Assembly: GCA_013339765.2 (NCBI GenBank)
Contig: CM023454.1
Span: 138,009,293 to 138,073,292 of the forward strand
Source: Haemaphysalis longicornis
Taxonomy: Eukaryota; Arthropoda; Arachnida; Ixodida; Ixodidae
Length of the DNA stretch: 64,000 bases
Direction: 5' to 3'
How positions within the stretch are numbered: the first letter of the stretch is position 1; every line of letters begins with the position of its first letter. Both the position numbers and the translations under genes were made by a program. The notes below the pieces were generated by a model. It searched no databases, was not told the origin of the DNA, and saw only the letters and a list, made by a program, of their open reading frames with translations. Shown here one piece after another: positions 1 through 10,930 of the stretch.

Positions 1-1426
1 ACGGCAAAAAATGTCAAGTTCCTCGGAGTGAAGGTTATATAGGCGTTGCAGTCTATCAAGAGGAGAACATCTGGTCAGTTGTGCAGCTGCGTGGAAAGGG
101 TGGTTAAGCCTTGTTGCTTTTTTCGGAACACGAAAACCGATGGCTGCAAGCAGTTCCGGGCAAGAAATTGTACCATGAAGCAGTTTGTATGAGAAAAGAA
201 GGTCTGAGCGGGTTCGCCGGTACCTAAAAGAGACAGTTATCGGGAGAGGCTTGTTCACGTTACTTGTCCTCCGACATATACTGTGTTTTGACTGTACAAA
301 TATAGGTCTTTGTGTGGTTGATTCGTTCAAAGCTCTGACTCATTCTTACCGCTCTGACGGGCGAAAACCGCATATCAGACACCCCCTTCGTCATCAGTGC
401 CATGTATATTCAGTGGGGTTGTTTGCTCGCTTGAGTCGACTCCCTATATCTTTTAACAGCGCGGCCAATTAAGAAACGGTGACCGGGGGAAAACTCGCCT
501 GCCCATTGCGAGGTTGTGGATGCACCCCCCCCTTTGGGTATGGGAACCACAAAGCGCAAGAGGGAGCATATTGAATCTTAAATTATAGTTCCCGGTTTTT
601 AAATGTGCGTGAGTGTGCCCTTGCTACGATATCAGGCATACAAGCTAAATATTTCAAAAAGAGGCGATATTGAATTGCATCATCAGCTATTCTTTTTACG
701 TTTATTTTTACAACGCATGGCGTCACCTTGCCTTTCCGTAGCAATTTATTCAATTAATTGCTGCTAGTCTTAGTGTGTGTATCGCCCTACTATCTCCTCG
801 TGTTCGCGTCTTTAAGGCATTGCTTCATGGTTCTTCAAAGTTGTCCGACGCGTCGTGTAGTGACAGGGATGGGATTTGGCGTCCTTTTTTAGACGTTGGT
901 AGGGAACACAGAGCCTCAGAGTACCGCCACTCTTTTTCATGGGCACCACTGGAGCCACGCAGTTGCTTTTAATGTGTTTCATGATGTTGTCATCGGGCCA
1001 GTGTTAAATATGTGTCTGTATAGCTCCGCCCAGGTGTGGAGACACCTGGTACGAGGACTCTCGAGTCGGTTAGGCTCCATTTCCTGTAATAAGTCGGGGC
1101 TTGCCCAGGGGCGTGACTGGTATCGTCGAGGTCTACAAACAACGGTAATTCGAGTGCCATGAGAAACTAACATTTCCTGTTTTACCCTTGGTAGCGCGGG
1201 ATTCACGTTCTAGAATGGGTCAGCATCGGAGGCTTTGCTTAACTGGAGCTCAAATTGGCGACCGTAATCACGTCACTTGTTGAGTGAAACTAGAAGGTGG
1301 ATCAGTAGGTACGGCGTGGCGTCACTGAGCTCAAGAACGCTGGCTCCACTTCCCTCTGTGGCGACTGCTTTTCTGAAAGGGGGGGGGGGGGCGCTGCGAT
1401 CGCGGAAGTGAACGGCCACGATCAAA
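1..1426. other. unassigned DNA, no gene recognised
   Basis: No reading frame here resembles a known protein, and the short open frames on both strands lack domain motifs. Visible features are a C8 run near 525 and a G13 run at 1379-1391. The last few hundred bases may be 5' untranslated DNA of the LINE that follows, because a 14-bp unit is tandemly repeated at about 1427-1454, but no boundary can be fixed. Confidence 0.5.
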
Positions 1427-1497
1427 ATTTGCAGTGCTAATTTTGCAGTGCTAATTCGCGAGAACCGAAGTTTTCTTTCTATTTATGTATTCCGTGA

Positions 1498-2616
1498 GCT
1501 CAAGGCACACCGACCGATATCATCGAACCCCAGAGGTACGCCTTTCTCACCGAATGTGTGGACGTTTTCTCGGCCGCCGTGCAAGGGCGGTACAATGCGT
1601 GCTGCGTCCGGTCTGATGATCGCTTTTTGCTGCTGCTGCTTTCCCCACCACACCTCGCTGCATCGTTTTCAAATGCATAGTATTGTTTTAATGGTCTCAT
1701 TCGGAGCGGTGATGTCGAAGAAAACCCGGGTCCCCAGAAGGAGGGCCATCTAACTCGCTCCAAGACAGGTGTTAACACCAACTTGCAGGCCCCTTCCGTG
1801 CAACCAGATGGCCAAGATAGCACTAACAGCACCTCTGTAGCTTCGATGTTTCAACAACTGCTTGCTAGCCAAAAAGAAATTGCTCCAGACATAGCCGATA
1901 TCACGACGCAATTCAATGCACGATTTGAGGCACTTGAGTGAAGGGTAGCCGTACTCGAATCTACGTCAGTTGCGAAGGTAACAGAACCTGCGCGTCACAA
2001 CTGTAGTACCCAAGACACCTCAGCCAATCAAACTGTAAGAAAGCTCATCTCCAAAGTAGATGACCTGGAAAACCGTTCCAGGCGCAATAATATCATTTTA
2101 TATGGATTACCTGAAGACAGAAATGAAAACAATGCAACCCTTATGGCCAAAGTCTTCCAGATCTTTTCCGAAAGATTAAACATAGTATCCCCGCATGTCG
2201 AACGTCTGCACAGACTCGGCAAATTACGCGCAGAGCGCCCCCGCCCTGTGATAATTAGGTTTATGAATTGTGGTGATAAAATAGCGATACTGAAAAATAT
2301 GCGAACACCTAATGATTCCACCTTGAGCGTTACTGAGGATTTTTCGATAAAAGTACGCGCCATTCGTAAGAAGTTGTGGGAAGCTTCCGCTGATTTTCGC
2401 AGCAACGGCTGCTCCGTAAAAATGCGCTTTCACCACTCATTTGTTGATGATGTTCGCTACAACTGGGATGACGCTACTAACGCACTGGTCGTGGCTGCCG
2501 GTCAACGAATAACAGATACACAGGGATCCCCAGTCGTAAATTCTCCGTCGCCATCTGCATGATCCGGATCTTCCAATGCTTCCCCTCCAGCAACACCTGC
2601 CGCAACTTCCCGTTGA
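1498..2616 (+). pseudogene. LINE ORF1 protein, 2A-headed, with stop codons
   Basis: Frame 1 is open from a TGA at 1495-1497 to a TGA at 2614-2616, apart from stops at 1678-1680 (TAG), 1939-1941 (TGA) and 2560-2562 (TGA). After the 2A motif comes a Gln/Ser/Thr-rich segment, then a heptad-like stretch (about 1852-1990), then a motif ending NNIILYGLP at 2083-2115, and a C-terminal domain to about 2500. That domain order is typical of LINE ORF1 nucleic-acid-binding proteins. The tail is Pro/Ser/Ala-rich. The stop at 2560 is probably a CGA-to-TGA change, since the composition continues unchanged to 2613. No convincing ATG precedes the 2A motif in frame. Confidence 0.8.
1681..1734 (+). other. 2A-like (StopGo) peptide motif
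   Basis: Frame 1 reads YCFNGLIRSGDVEENPGP, with the core GDVEENPGP at 1708-1734. This matches the D-V/I-E-x-N-P-G-P signature of 2A peptides, which make the ribosome skip the Gly-Pro bond. 2A-like sequences are established at the N terminus of ORF1 in some CR1-clade and trypanosome LINEs. A leucine-rich stretch (FLLLLLSP) lies about 15 codons upstream in the same frame, as in N-terminal 2A signals of other CR1 elements. A TAG at 1678-1680 lies directly before the motif, so this copy cannot translate from upstream. The frame then runs on into ORF1 proper. Confidence 0.8.
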
Positions 2617-5397
2617 CTGCAAAATACTACTACCTCGAATTTAGGCGCACTAAATATTAACGCCAGAAGCATAGCCAGCAAGTTTCCTGATCTGCTTACC
2701 CTTATTTCTTCGTATTCGCCTCACATAGTGGGAATCACAGAGACGTGGTTACACGAAGGTGTTTACGATGCAGAGTTCACCCCTCACGGTTACGCCGCAA
2801 TTCGCGCCGATCGTTCGACAGGGAAAGCAGGAGGTGTCGCACTGCTCGTACGTTCCGAAATAAAATTCACAGTCATTCCGGCCCTATCTGGAGTAGAGTC
2901 TGTATGGTGCAAGCTTCATATGGATCGAAATTCTATTGCTGTAGGTGTGTTTTACCGTCCCCCTGGATCTTCCATTGATGGGTTGCATAGCCTTAATCAG
3001 TTCATGAACGAGCATGTATCCGACTTTCGAAACCTGGTCCTGATGGGAGATTTTAACACTGCCGGAATTAACTGGTCCTCCCTTACCGCGTCCGGGCGTG
3101 AAGCAAATATTTGCAATGCGCTGATAGACACAACGTTGTCATTTGGGCTATCCCAGATAGTGGTTGGAAACACACGAATAAACGTTATACTAGACTTGGT
3201 ATTTCTTAGCTAAAATCTTAACGAAAAAGGCTTCCACTGTGAAGTTATCGATGGAATCTCCGATCACAAGGCAGTATTTGTTTCTCTACCATGCGCGGGA
3301 AAAAAACCGCACTTTGCTATCACTTCCTTCTTGGATTTCAACCAAGCCGACGACAACTCTATTATTGACATGTTATCCGAAGCCTTTGAATCCTTTTCAG
3401 TCCTAAGCATGAATAGTAATATTGATCTGTTGGTCAGCACATACGAGGGCCTGGTTAAAACTTGCATCAAACGTTTCGTTCCTACTAAATCAAAAAAGAA
3501 AAATGTTGACGTTCCCTGGATGAATCGAGAAATTCTTGATTTATCGCGTTGCGTTCGCCGACTAAGGCGTTCCAAATCTACTAGTATCCCGCAGAGCATA
3601 GCCAAATTCGATAAGGCAAAGAAAGAAGTCAGGAGTAAAATGAAGTGCGCCAAGGATTTCTTTTTCGGTGTAGAGTTACAACGCCTGCTAATATCCGCAA
3701 CTAACCCCCGCAAATTTTGGTTATCAATACTGCCTATAAACACAATGTCAAACTCGTTTAAAATAAACAACGACATTATCAATAATCCCGTAATGATCTC
3801 TAGTGCCTTCAGTACTTTCTTTCATTCCGTGTTTAGCCGCGACAACGGCCAATGTCCAGAGTTCGTGAGCCGTAACCCTTCCACATCCTTGGATGATGTC
3901 ACAGTTAGCGAGGAAGGCGTCCTAAACCTTATCCTGAACCTCAACACAAAGAAATGCAGTGGACCAGATGGAATTCCGAACATGTTTCTTGTTCGGTACG
4001 CTTTATGGACATGCCGCTACCTAACTGTCATATTTAATAAATCACTTGAAACAAGTACAGTCCCGAGTTCATGGAAAATAGCAAAAGTGTTGGCATTATA
4101 CAAATCCGGTGACAAGCAACTATTCAGTAATTATAGACCGATATCCCTTTCACCTTATTCAAGCAAATTGCTCGAGCATATTATTTACAAGCACATAATA
4201 GAATATTTGGAAAGGAATAACATACTGTCCAATGTTCAACACGGGTTCCGTCGAGGCTTCAGTACCATCACCCAGCTAACCGAATTTGCGCACGACATTG
4301 CTAACAATCTGAACAACGGAAAGCAAACAGACGCTATATTCATTGATTTTTCTAAAGCTTTCGATATAGTGCCTCACACAAAACTCATCTGCAAATTAAA
4401 ATCAATTTTAAATAACACAAAGATTGTCACTTGGATTTCGCATTTTCTCAGCAACCGATCGCAATATGTAGACTATAACGGATCCGAATCACCAGTTTCC
4501 AGTGTGCCTTCGGGTGTTTGCCAGGGTTCTGTACTTGGTCCATTGTTATTCATACTCTATATAAACGACCTGCCGTATAATATCAACTCGAAGATTCGCT
4601 TTTACGAAGATGATTGCGTCTTATACGACACTGTCACAACAAAACAAGATCACCACCGTCTTAACGAATCATTCTCAGCATTTTGTGCATGGTGCGAGTC
4701 ATGGCAGATGACCATCAATTTTAGTAAAACCGTAGTCATGTCGTTTACCCATAGCGCATCACCGTCCGATTTCACGTACTTTTCCAAGGGTGTGCAATTA
4801 GAAAAGGTCCCACACTACAAATATCTAGGCGTCTACTTTACCAGTAATTTGTCCTGGTCAAAACATATCGATTTCATTTCTAACAAAGCACAAAGAAAAC
4901 TTGGCTACCTGAAACGTACACTGCCTCAGGCCCCTCAACACACAAAGTTATTAATGTATAACACAATAATACGTCCGGTATTAGAATATGCATCTAACGT
5001 ATGGAATCCACATAAATAGTGTGACATTAACCGCATTGAGGCAGTGCAAAAGAAAGCCGTCCGGTTTATCTGCCGCAGATACGACCGCAACTTTTCCCCA
5101 ACTGCTGCCCTACCATCGCTTAGCCTAAAAACTCTGTCTGCCCGCCGTCACATCGATTCACTAAATTTTTTTCACCGCGTTGTTCATTCTACGAATTGTT
5201 TATCCACTTCCGAATATATCACCCTGGCCAAGCCTTTCACAACAAGAAGCAATCACCCCCTGAACATTTCCCCTTATCACCCACGCATCAACACGTTTAA
5301 GTTAGTTTCTTTCCCCAACCATAGAAGCATGGAATTCATTTCCAGGCAGCGTCCATTCTCTTCAATCACAGAACTTTTTGGAAGCACTTTAAAATGA
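2617..5397 (+). pseudogene. LINE ORF2: endonuclease and reverse transcriptase
   Basis: ORF2 lies in the same frame as ORF1, directly after its stop. The endonuclease begins with LNINARSI at 2647 and has ITETW, a GDFN-type motif (MGDFNTAG) and SDHK, so the catalytic set is present. The RT has SNYRPISL, HGFRRGFST, FIDFSKAFD, CQGSVLGPLLF and the C-terminal LGVYF and RPVLEYA motifs. Two stops interrupt it, TAA 3211-3213 and TAG 5017-5019. The catalytic YADD is changed to YEDD (4603-4614), with the Glu codon at 4606-4608. There is no ATG between the ORF1 stop and the endonuclease core, so the start is lost or unconventional. The usual length of this family is about 900 residues, which fits. Confidence 0.88.
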
Positions 5398-5715
5398 ATA
5401 ATCTATCCCTTGTTAATAATTTTTTTGTGTTTTGTTGCTTTCGCAAACTTTGTGTATCAGTGCAAAGATAGGTGTATAAACGTGTTATTTGTAGGGCATA
5501 TTGATGAGCGCACGGTATACTTGTGTTTCGTATGTTATGCATCCTCTATCAATATGTACGTCTGTGACTTTGCACATTATAAGTTTTCATGACTGTCGCG
5601 TTCATTCCGCATCCTGCACTGCTAGTGCAGCAAATAGTCTGTATATTTTATTCATGTATGGCTGTACCCTGGTTTTCCCAAATCGATATTTCGTACCTAC
5701 CCCCACTCCTGCAAT

Positions 5716-5758
5716 AGCCCCAAAGGGGCTGAAGTATGTTTAAATAAATAAATAAATA
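5716..5758 (+). other. LINE 3' stem-loop and TAAA tail
   Basis: A perfect 6-bp stem with a 3-nt loop (AGCCCC AAA GGGGCT, 5716-5730) is followed ten bases later by TAAA repeats to about 5758. It terminates the 2A-bearing LINE. A comparable arrangement occurs at 26459-26501 in another CR1-like copy. In stringent-type LINEs the 3' hairpin is bound by the element's own RT, so this is the likely template-recognition end. Confidence 0.6.
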
Positions 5759-5905
5759 CATCAATAAAAGGGGCCACTAAGCCTAGGCCTACTCTGCGAG
5801 CGCCAGGCCTTGTCGCCGCCACAGCGTTGCGGCTCGCTGCCTGGATGATCGCCGCTTCGCTCCGAGGTGGAGGCGTCCTCTCCAACCACGGCCTTCGACT
5901 TCCAA

Positions 5906-7158
5906 ATGTGCCTTCAAGTACAAGGCAAAGAAATTACACCCCAAGAGTCCCACAACGACGCCGGATGGACGCACGCGGAAGAGCGCATGTCGAGACTCCG
6001 CCACCGAGACCTTGTTGATTAGCTCGACGGCACCGGAAATCAAGTAAGCAAGACATCCAAATTCAACAAGAGTGTTAGCGCTTCGACCATAAAGGCAGCA
6101 CGCATGCCAGGTATGCCACTGGAGGAGAAGAAGGTAGCCATCAGACCTAGAAGAGTACTCGATATAATCAAGATCAATAGTACGACTGTCGCCGCGGCCA
6201 TTCTCGCCGCGGCCAAAATCACCAGCGAGGAAAGAGCGACGGATACCTTTTGACCGCACACAGAACAAAATATATTGGTCGTCAGTACGATCAAGAACAG
6301 CAACGCCGCCCGGCACGCGACAATTCAAATGATCCTTATACACGACAAACCCTTTGATGTGAGCGCGTACCCCACGGCACCCCACGACAACCCAGGGATC
6401 CCAGTCGCCGTAAGCGAAGAGGAATCCGACAGTAACATTGTCAAAGAGAGGAGCCCGCTTGCAGTCGGTGCGAAGAGAATCGGCAGCAGCCCTACCATCT
6501 TCCTGGCCTTCAAGGGACCAAATGCACCAAACTTCGATCGCTACGGCATTAAACTGATGGCGTGTCATCTGTACCGGAAACAGATCGACGCATGTCACAA
6601 GTGCGGCCGAGTTGGACACCGCAAGGACGTGTGCCCCACGCCTTCGAACAAAAATATGCACAGGCTGCGGACTTGCAAACCCCAAAGACGACCACCCGTG
6701 TACACCTAAATGCAAGATATGCGGCGGTGCGCACCGGACTGCAGACAGAACGTGTAAAGCTAGATGTAAAATTCCATATTTTGTGCGCAAGCGCTAGTGG
6801 GATTGGCGAAATCCGAACATCAGCTGCCGTTGGAGAGTGAATTTCCACCGCTCGGCACGCCAGCTGTGCGCAAATCAACGACACCCTCGCGAACTCGCCC
6901 AAAGTCCAGGGATAACAGTCGTAAACGGAGTCAAAGCAGAAACACGCACAATGGAAGAAGCAAAAGAACACCTTCGCCCGACCGTGTATGCTGGGTCGAT
7001 GCCGCGCGAGGAATGACGAAGAACATCTCAAGTGACAACAGCAACGTCAATGCTAAGATGACAAGACCTCGAAGAAGGAGCGGAAAATTATTGAAACATT
7101 GAGGCAAGCAAATGCGGCTCTGCGTGCCACTATCCACAACCTCCTCAAAGATGGCGGA
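5906..7158 (+). pseudogene. I-clade LINE ORF1 (Gag-like, CCHC knuckles)
   Basis: This is a decayed ORF1 of the tick I-like LINE. The ATG at 5906 opens frame 2 with KEITPQ; stops follow at 6020-6022 and 6251-6253. The central part ends with the zinc knuckle CHKCGRVGHRKDVC (CX2CX4HX4C) near 6595-6636. A one-base shift at about 6650 moves the frame to two further Cys/His clusters, CTGCG...HPC and CKICGGAHRTADRTC. A second shift near 6795 leads to an Arg/Ser-rich segment with a WVDAARG motif, and a third near 7035 to a coiled-coil end (KKERKIIETLRQAN). Gag-like ORF1 proteins bind element RNA. Nothing of the matching ORF2 follows: the sequence changes at about 7158 into the next element. Confidence 0.8.
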
Positions 7159-7164
7159 GCTGCC

Positions 7165-7219
7165 GCGGCAGCGGAAACGTGCCAGCCCAAGCTAATCTGT
7201 GTGCATCGTGCTCTCGCAG
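7165..7219 (+). repeat. CR1 leader repeat unit 1
   Basis: A 55-bp segment (GCGGCAGCGGAAACGTGC and on) is repeated almost unchanged at 9721-9775, on the other side of the long-TIR insertion and just ahead of CR1 ORF1. The likely explanation is a 5' UTR built from tandem promoter-like units. A duplicated leader from two nested CR1 copies is the alternative. Confidence 0.5.
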
Positions 7220-8546
7220 TTTGGCGCAGAAAACCGCTGAACGGACGGCCGATCAACCTGGGCACCGGACAGCTTTCCGCGACAGCGAAACGAAATTTGC
7301 AAGTTCATCGTCAAGACAACGTGCCCACAAGTAAAGCCAGCGACCTCAAGGGGCCTCCCGGCAGCGTATTCCCAAACCATATCCCGTAGGCCCCCAGGCC
7401 GACCACACCCCCTAAGCAGGGGCGCAGCCAAAGTGATCAAAAAACTTGCAATTTTTTAACCTCCTTGGACGCAGCACCGTGACGTCTCTACCTGTATGTG
7501 CGCGACTTCATGCGAGGTGGATTTTTTCTTTTTTCCCCCTCCCCTCGTTTCGACTGCTTGGCAGGCGGCCGATGGTTTCGCTCCGTGGGCGGGGCTGGTC
7601 TGCGGCGCTGGGGAAGCTGACGCAGATGTGGTAGAAGCTAACCTTTTGTACCTCAGCCCCTGATCTCTCCGCGCTCTTCTTGCGCACCTGCAAGTTGACG
7701 CTGAGCTCCGATCGTGTTCCTAATAAGCGCTAGACTCGGTGCTCGAAGTGCGCGCACGCGGATGGACGCTTTCGCGCGCATGTGGCAATTATAACACGGT
7801 CCGGAAAGCAAACACCCTCATTGAAAGCTCATTCTACAGCACACAGAAGGGTATACGATTGAGTTCGGTGCTCGTTCACTATATACACAGCTGAAAACAC
7901 GATTCGGTGCTGCAGGTAAGGATTACAAGAAAGGCAGCCAATTACCCATCACTACATTTAACAAACTGTCCTACTCTTGCGAAATATTACAGCTGCATGA
8001 GCTGCTACATTTTGGCACTTTCATAAGCACTATTACGTTGAATTTCGTTAACATTAACTTCATTGCATTATTCTTTATCAGGAACAGTGCCACTAAGGAA
8101 ACCATTGACATTTTTTTAACAGCAATGGAAGGTGTGAATCGTTCTTGCAAGGGTGATACATTGATAAGAAAGACACCAGCTCAAACGTACACGTTTTACA
8201 CTCGGTCATGAATTCTGCATAATTTACACTGCTGGTCATAACAATTTAGGGAAACAATATCGAAAATATATACGAACCAAGAGCTAAGTAATAGTTGGAT
8301 TGTACAGCAACTGAAGTACTCGAGGAGTTTGATATATGTCTTCTGTACAGGGCTATTGACCACAGTCTCTTCACTGAAGCTACCAGGCCGACTTTGATAT
8401 CAGTAATCATGCGTGCTACCACCCACGCTGTGCCAATGTCGATTAGTTATTTTTAACAATTTGTGCTTCATGCACACAGAGATTTTGCTGCATAAGATAC
8501 GTTATTTTTAAATAGACAGCTCCAGCAGGATCCGCATGGCGCTGAT

Positions 8547-8568
8547 CCCCCCCCCCCCCCCCCCCCCC
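8547..8568 (+). repeat. C22 homopolymer
   Basis: This is an uninterrupted run of 22 cytosines inside long-TIR copy A. The corresponding site in copy B (about 29590) is a short mixed sequence, so the run expanded or contracted after the copies separated. Confidence 0.9.
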
Positions 8569-8671
8569 TGTAATCGGGAAGGCCCACCAAATCGTTTACA
8601 ACTTAATTTGGCTCTGTCCAATATTCGACCGTAATCGCCACTAGCTTTTAACTCTAGGTCCCGCCCCTGCG

Positions 8672-8773
8672 ACTGAACAAGAACATCTTAGTCGGGTCCG
8701 TGACGATGCCACCGCACTAGAAGCAATTACCGAGTACGCCCTGAAAACAGGACTCTACAAATTGGTGTTGTAG
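8672..8773 (+). pseudogene. I-like LINE C-terminal remnant inside TIR element
   Basis: The frame reads TEQEHLSRVRDDATALEA and ends with TAG at 8771-8773, followed by a sequence like an untranslated tail (GCAGCCTGGCCGACT and on to about 9100). This style of C terminus is one I associate with tick I-like ORF2 proteins; that is recollection, not a search. The same segment is in copy B at about 29697-29790 with a small deletion, so it was captured before the family spread. Confidence 0.35.
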
Positions 8774-9720
8774 CAGCCTGGCCGACTTTCTCGTTCGGTA
8801 TACAATGTGAACTATCTGCAGCGTGCACGGTTTTCAGTGTGACCCGCATTGTCCACCGTGTGAACTGTACATTTAATAAGTGTAAACTGTGATTTTGCTG
8901 CCACTGACTGACTTTAATGTGTTCATTTTGCGATTAGGACCCCAAGACTGCAACTGTGTTCATTGTGCGAGTTGTGACCTTCCCCTTTTCTCCTCATCCT
9001 TGCTCCCCCAGGGCCCCATGGCCTCTCATTTATTGCAGTGTTACACTCACTCAGATACGTATATTCTTTTCGCTGGGACTAATGAGTAGTTTCCCCTGAG
9101 CTTGAAGTCCGGTAGTCGCTGCAGAGATAAAACTAAGTAATAAAGTTATCTCCTTGGCGCACTATCTCTACGATAGTGATGTCGGAGTCCAAATAGCGGC
9201 GAAAAATTGTCATTTTTAGAAATCCACTGATGGGTATAGATGAGCAGTTTGTGTCTGTTTCCTGCGACGCATTTTTAGCTACCGCATGTATATATTTCTG
9301 TAGTGTCTGGCCTTTTAATTCGCCAGCATTGTGTCACAGCTCGTGCCTCAACTGTACGCCGCACACACGCAAAAAAGTATACAAATCTATAAACAAGAAA
9401 TAGCAGGAATAAAAATATAAATAGTGCAACACAAGTTGCCCGCGGAGCGAAACCATCGTCCGCCCGCAAAGCAGCCGAAACGAGGGGATGGGAAAAAAAG
9501 AAAAAATCCACCTCGCATGAAGTCGCCCAAACATAGGTAGAGACGTCACGGTGCTGCGTCCAAGGAGGTTCAAAAATTGCAATTTTTTAACCTCATTGGC
9601 TGCGCCCCTGCTTAGAGGGTGTGGTCGGCCTGGGCCCCTACGAGATATGGTTTGGGAATACGCCTCCCGCATCGCGATAAAAAGCGACGCATCCATGGCT
9701 GGACCATTTTGGCAGCAGCA

Positions 9721-9775
9721 GCGGCAGCGGAAACGTGCCGGCCCAAGCTAATCTGCGCGCGTCGTGCTCTCGCAG
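9721..9775 (+). repeat. CR1 leader repeat unit 2
   Basis: This is the second copy of the unit at 7165-7219. It lies about 130 bp upstream of the CR1 ORF1 ATG, as expected for a 5' leader or internal promoter region. Confidence 0.5.
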
Positions 9776-9905
9776 GTTGGTCTGTAATTTCTGCGAATGT
9801 TCTTGGCCAATTACGCAAAGTATGCTTGTGCTGTCGCTGCTGCTTTGTTTTTTATGATTAGTGACTGTCCAGTCTCAACGAATATCTATCTTGCCATGCT
9901 TTACC

Positions 9906-10817
9906 ATGTCTAATGATGAATGTCAAGAGTGCCCTTGTTGTGAGGCCCAATGTGAAGATGGTGAAGGTTTGCTGTGTGCGGGATGCAACCGCAACTATCA
10001 CTTTGGGAAATGCTCTGACATTGCTGAACGTGCGTACAAGTCTAAAGGCAAGCCATGGCGAAAGTCATGGCAGTGCCAAACATGCAAGGGAAAGAAGTCG
10101 CAAAGCAGTGAGGGCGAAAAACCGAAGAAGCAAGATGTAAATGTAGCGAGCTTAATGCTAGCTGTCAACAGAAAAGCTTGAAGGCCTCATGACTCTTAAA
10201 ACCACAGTGGAAAACATAGTGAAGTCCGTTGACATGATGTCCAAGAAGTATGACGAAATTCTTGTTCACATTTGTAGGCAGGACAAAGAGGTCCAACAGT
10301 TAAAGCACCGGGTTGAGGCAATTGAACAACGGGAGAAAACGTAAAGAATGGGCAAAATTGCTCAGGAACTTCACGAGCCCGAGCTGCACAGTAGAAAACC
10401 TAACCTTGAGTTTCATGGGCTTCCTGTAACCCAAAATGAGGACCTCTTGAGTAAGATCAATGCCGTAGCGAAGAAATTACACCTGCCCCAGCTTGCCCAC
10501 AGCGATATTGTAGCAGGCACCGGTTACCGCCCGCTAAAGATAAAGTGCCAGGCATAATCGTACGATTGGTGAAGCAAATTGCAAGGAACTCTTTTTTGGA
10601 AACAAAGAGCGAACTGAGGGAAGCTGATGACTCATGCCACATTATGAAAAACATGAGAAATAAAAACAGGCGTCTATTAGCAACAACGAAAGTTTGGGGT
10701 AAAAATCATGGGTACAAATACGCCTGGCACCCAAACGAAAAAGTGTATCTGAGGAAGAAAGATGGAGAGAAGGTGCTCAGGGTGCGCAACAAAAGCGAAT
10801 TAGATAACGTTGGGTAA
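9906..10817 (+). pseudogene. CR1 ORF1 with PHD-type zinc finger
   Basis: The ATG at 9906 starts MSNDECQECPCC. A Cys/His array typical of a PHD finger follows (CEDGEGLLCAGCNRNYHFGKC and a final CQTC), then a Lys-rich linker. The frame breaks at about 10174. The next frame gives a coiled coil (VDMMSKKYDEILVHICRQ) with a TAA at 10342-10344, then an RRM-like domain starting NLEFHGLP. A last shift near 10533 carries the C-terminal half (VPGIIVRLVKQ to 10817). PHD-bearing ORF1 is known in the CR1 clade. At least two frameshifts and one stop make it non-functional. Confidence 0.8.
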
Positions 10818-10930
10818 AGGCGGCTTCGCTCTTACACCTTTCACGATAGTGCTTCTTTATCAAGACGATGGAGGACTTCACAATGCCTTCCTAGTTTATC
10901 AAGGTCTGCGGTAGCTACGGCGCACAATCG

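Larger units (their letters stand above)
1427..5762 (+). mobile_element. CR1-like non-LTR retrotransposon with 2A motif
   Basis: This is a two-ORF LINE. ORF1 carries a 2A-like motif, a coiled-coil-type stretch and the LENRSRRNN-type motif found in LINE ORF1 RNA-binding proteins. ORF2 encodes an apurinic-like endonuclease followed by reverse transcriptase. The 3' end has a short stem-loop and a TAAA microsatellite. The 5' boundary is uncertain and no target-site duplication was found. The copy is dead: there are in-frame stops in both ORFs and a changed RT catalytic motif. The reading frame is otherwise kept for almost 4 kb, so it is a fairly young copy. Clade assignment to the CR1/Jockey group is inference from motif spacing and the 3' tail. 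Confidence 0.85.
7361..9663. mobile_element. Long-TIR element, copy A
   Basis: The ends GCGTATTCCC (7364-7373) and GGGAATACGC (9654-9663) are inverted copies, and the inversion continues inward for about 235 bp (to about 7600 on the left and from about 9430 on the right). It is flanked by CTCCCG at 7355-7360 and 9664-9669, a candidate 6-bp target duplication. The interior has no transposase that I recognise. It includes a C22 run and a piece resembling the end of an I-like LINE. A second copy is at 28405-31644. Long TIRs without coding suggest a non-autonomous DNA transposon or foldback element; the superfamily is not identifiable by eye. Confidence 0.75.

Noticed and set aside
2143..2562. 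Short independent gene starting at the ATG at 2143
   Set aside because: The same frame extends upstream through the LENRSRRNN-type motif to the 2A motif, so this is only the C-terminal part of LINE ORF1.
5789..6790. 333-codon minus-strand open frame
   Set aside because: It is the antisense of the I-clade ORF1 with zinc knuckles and has no domain of its own.
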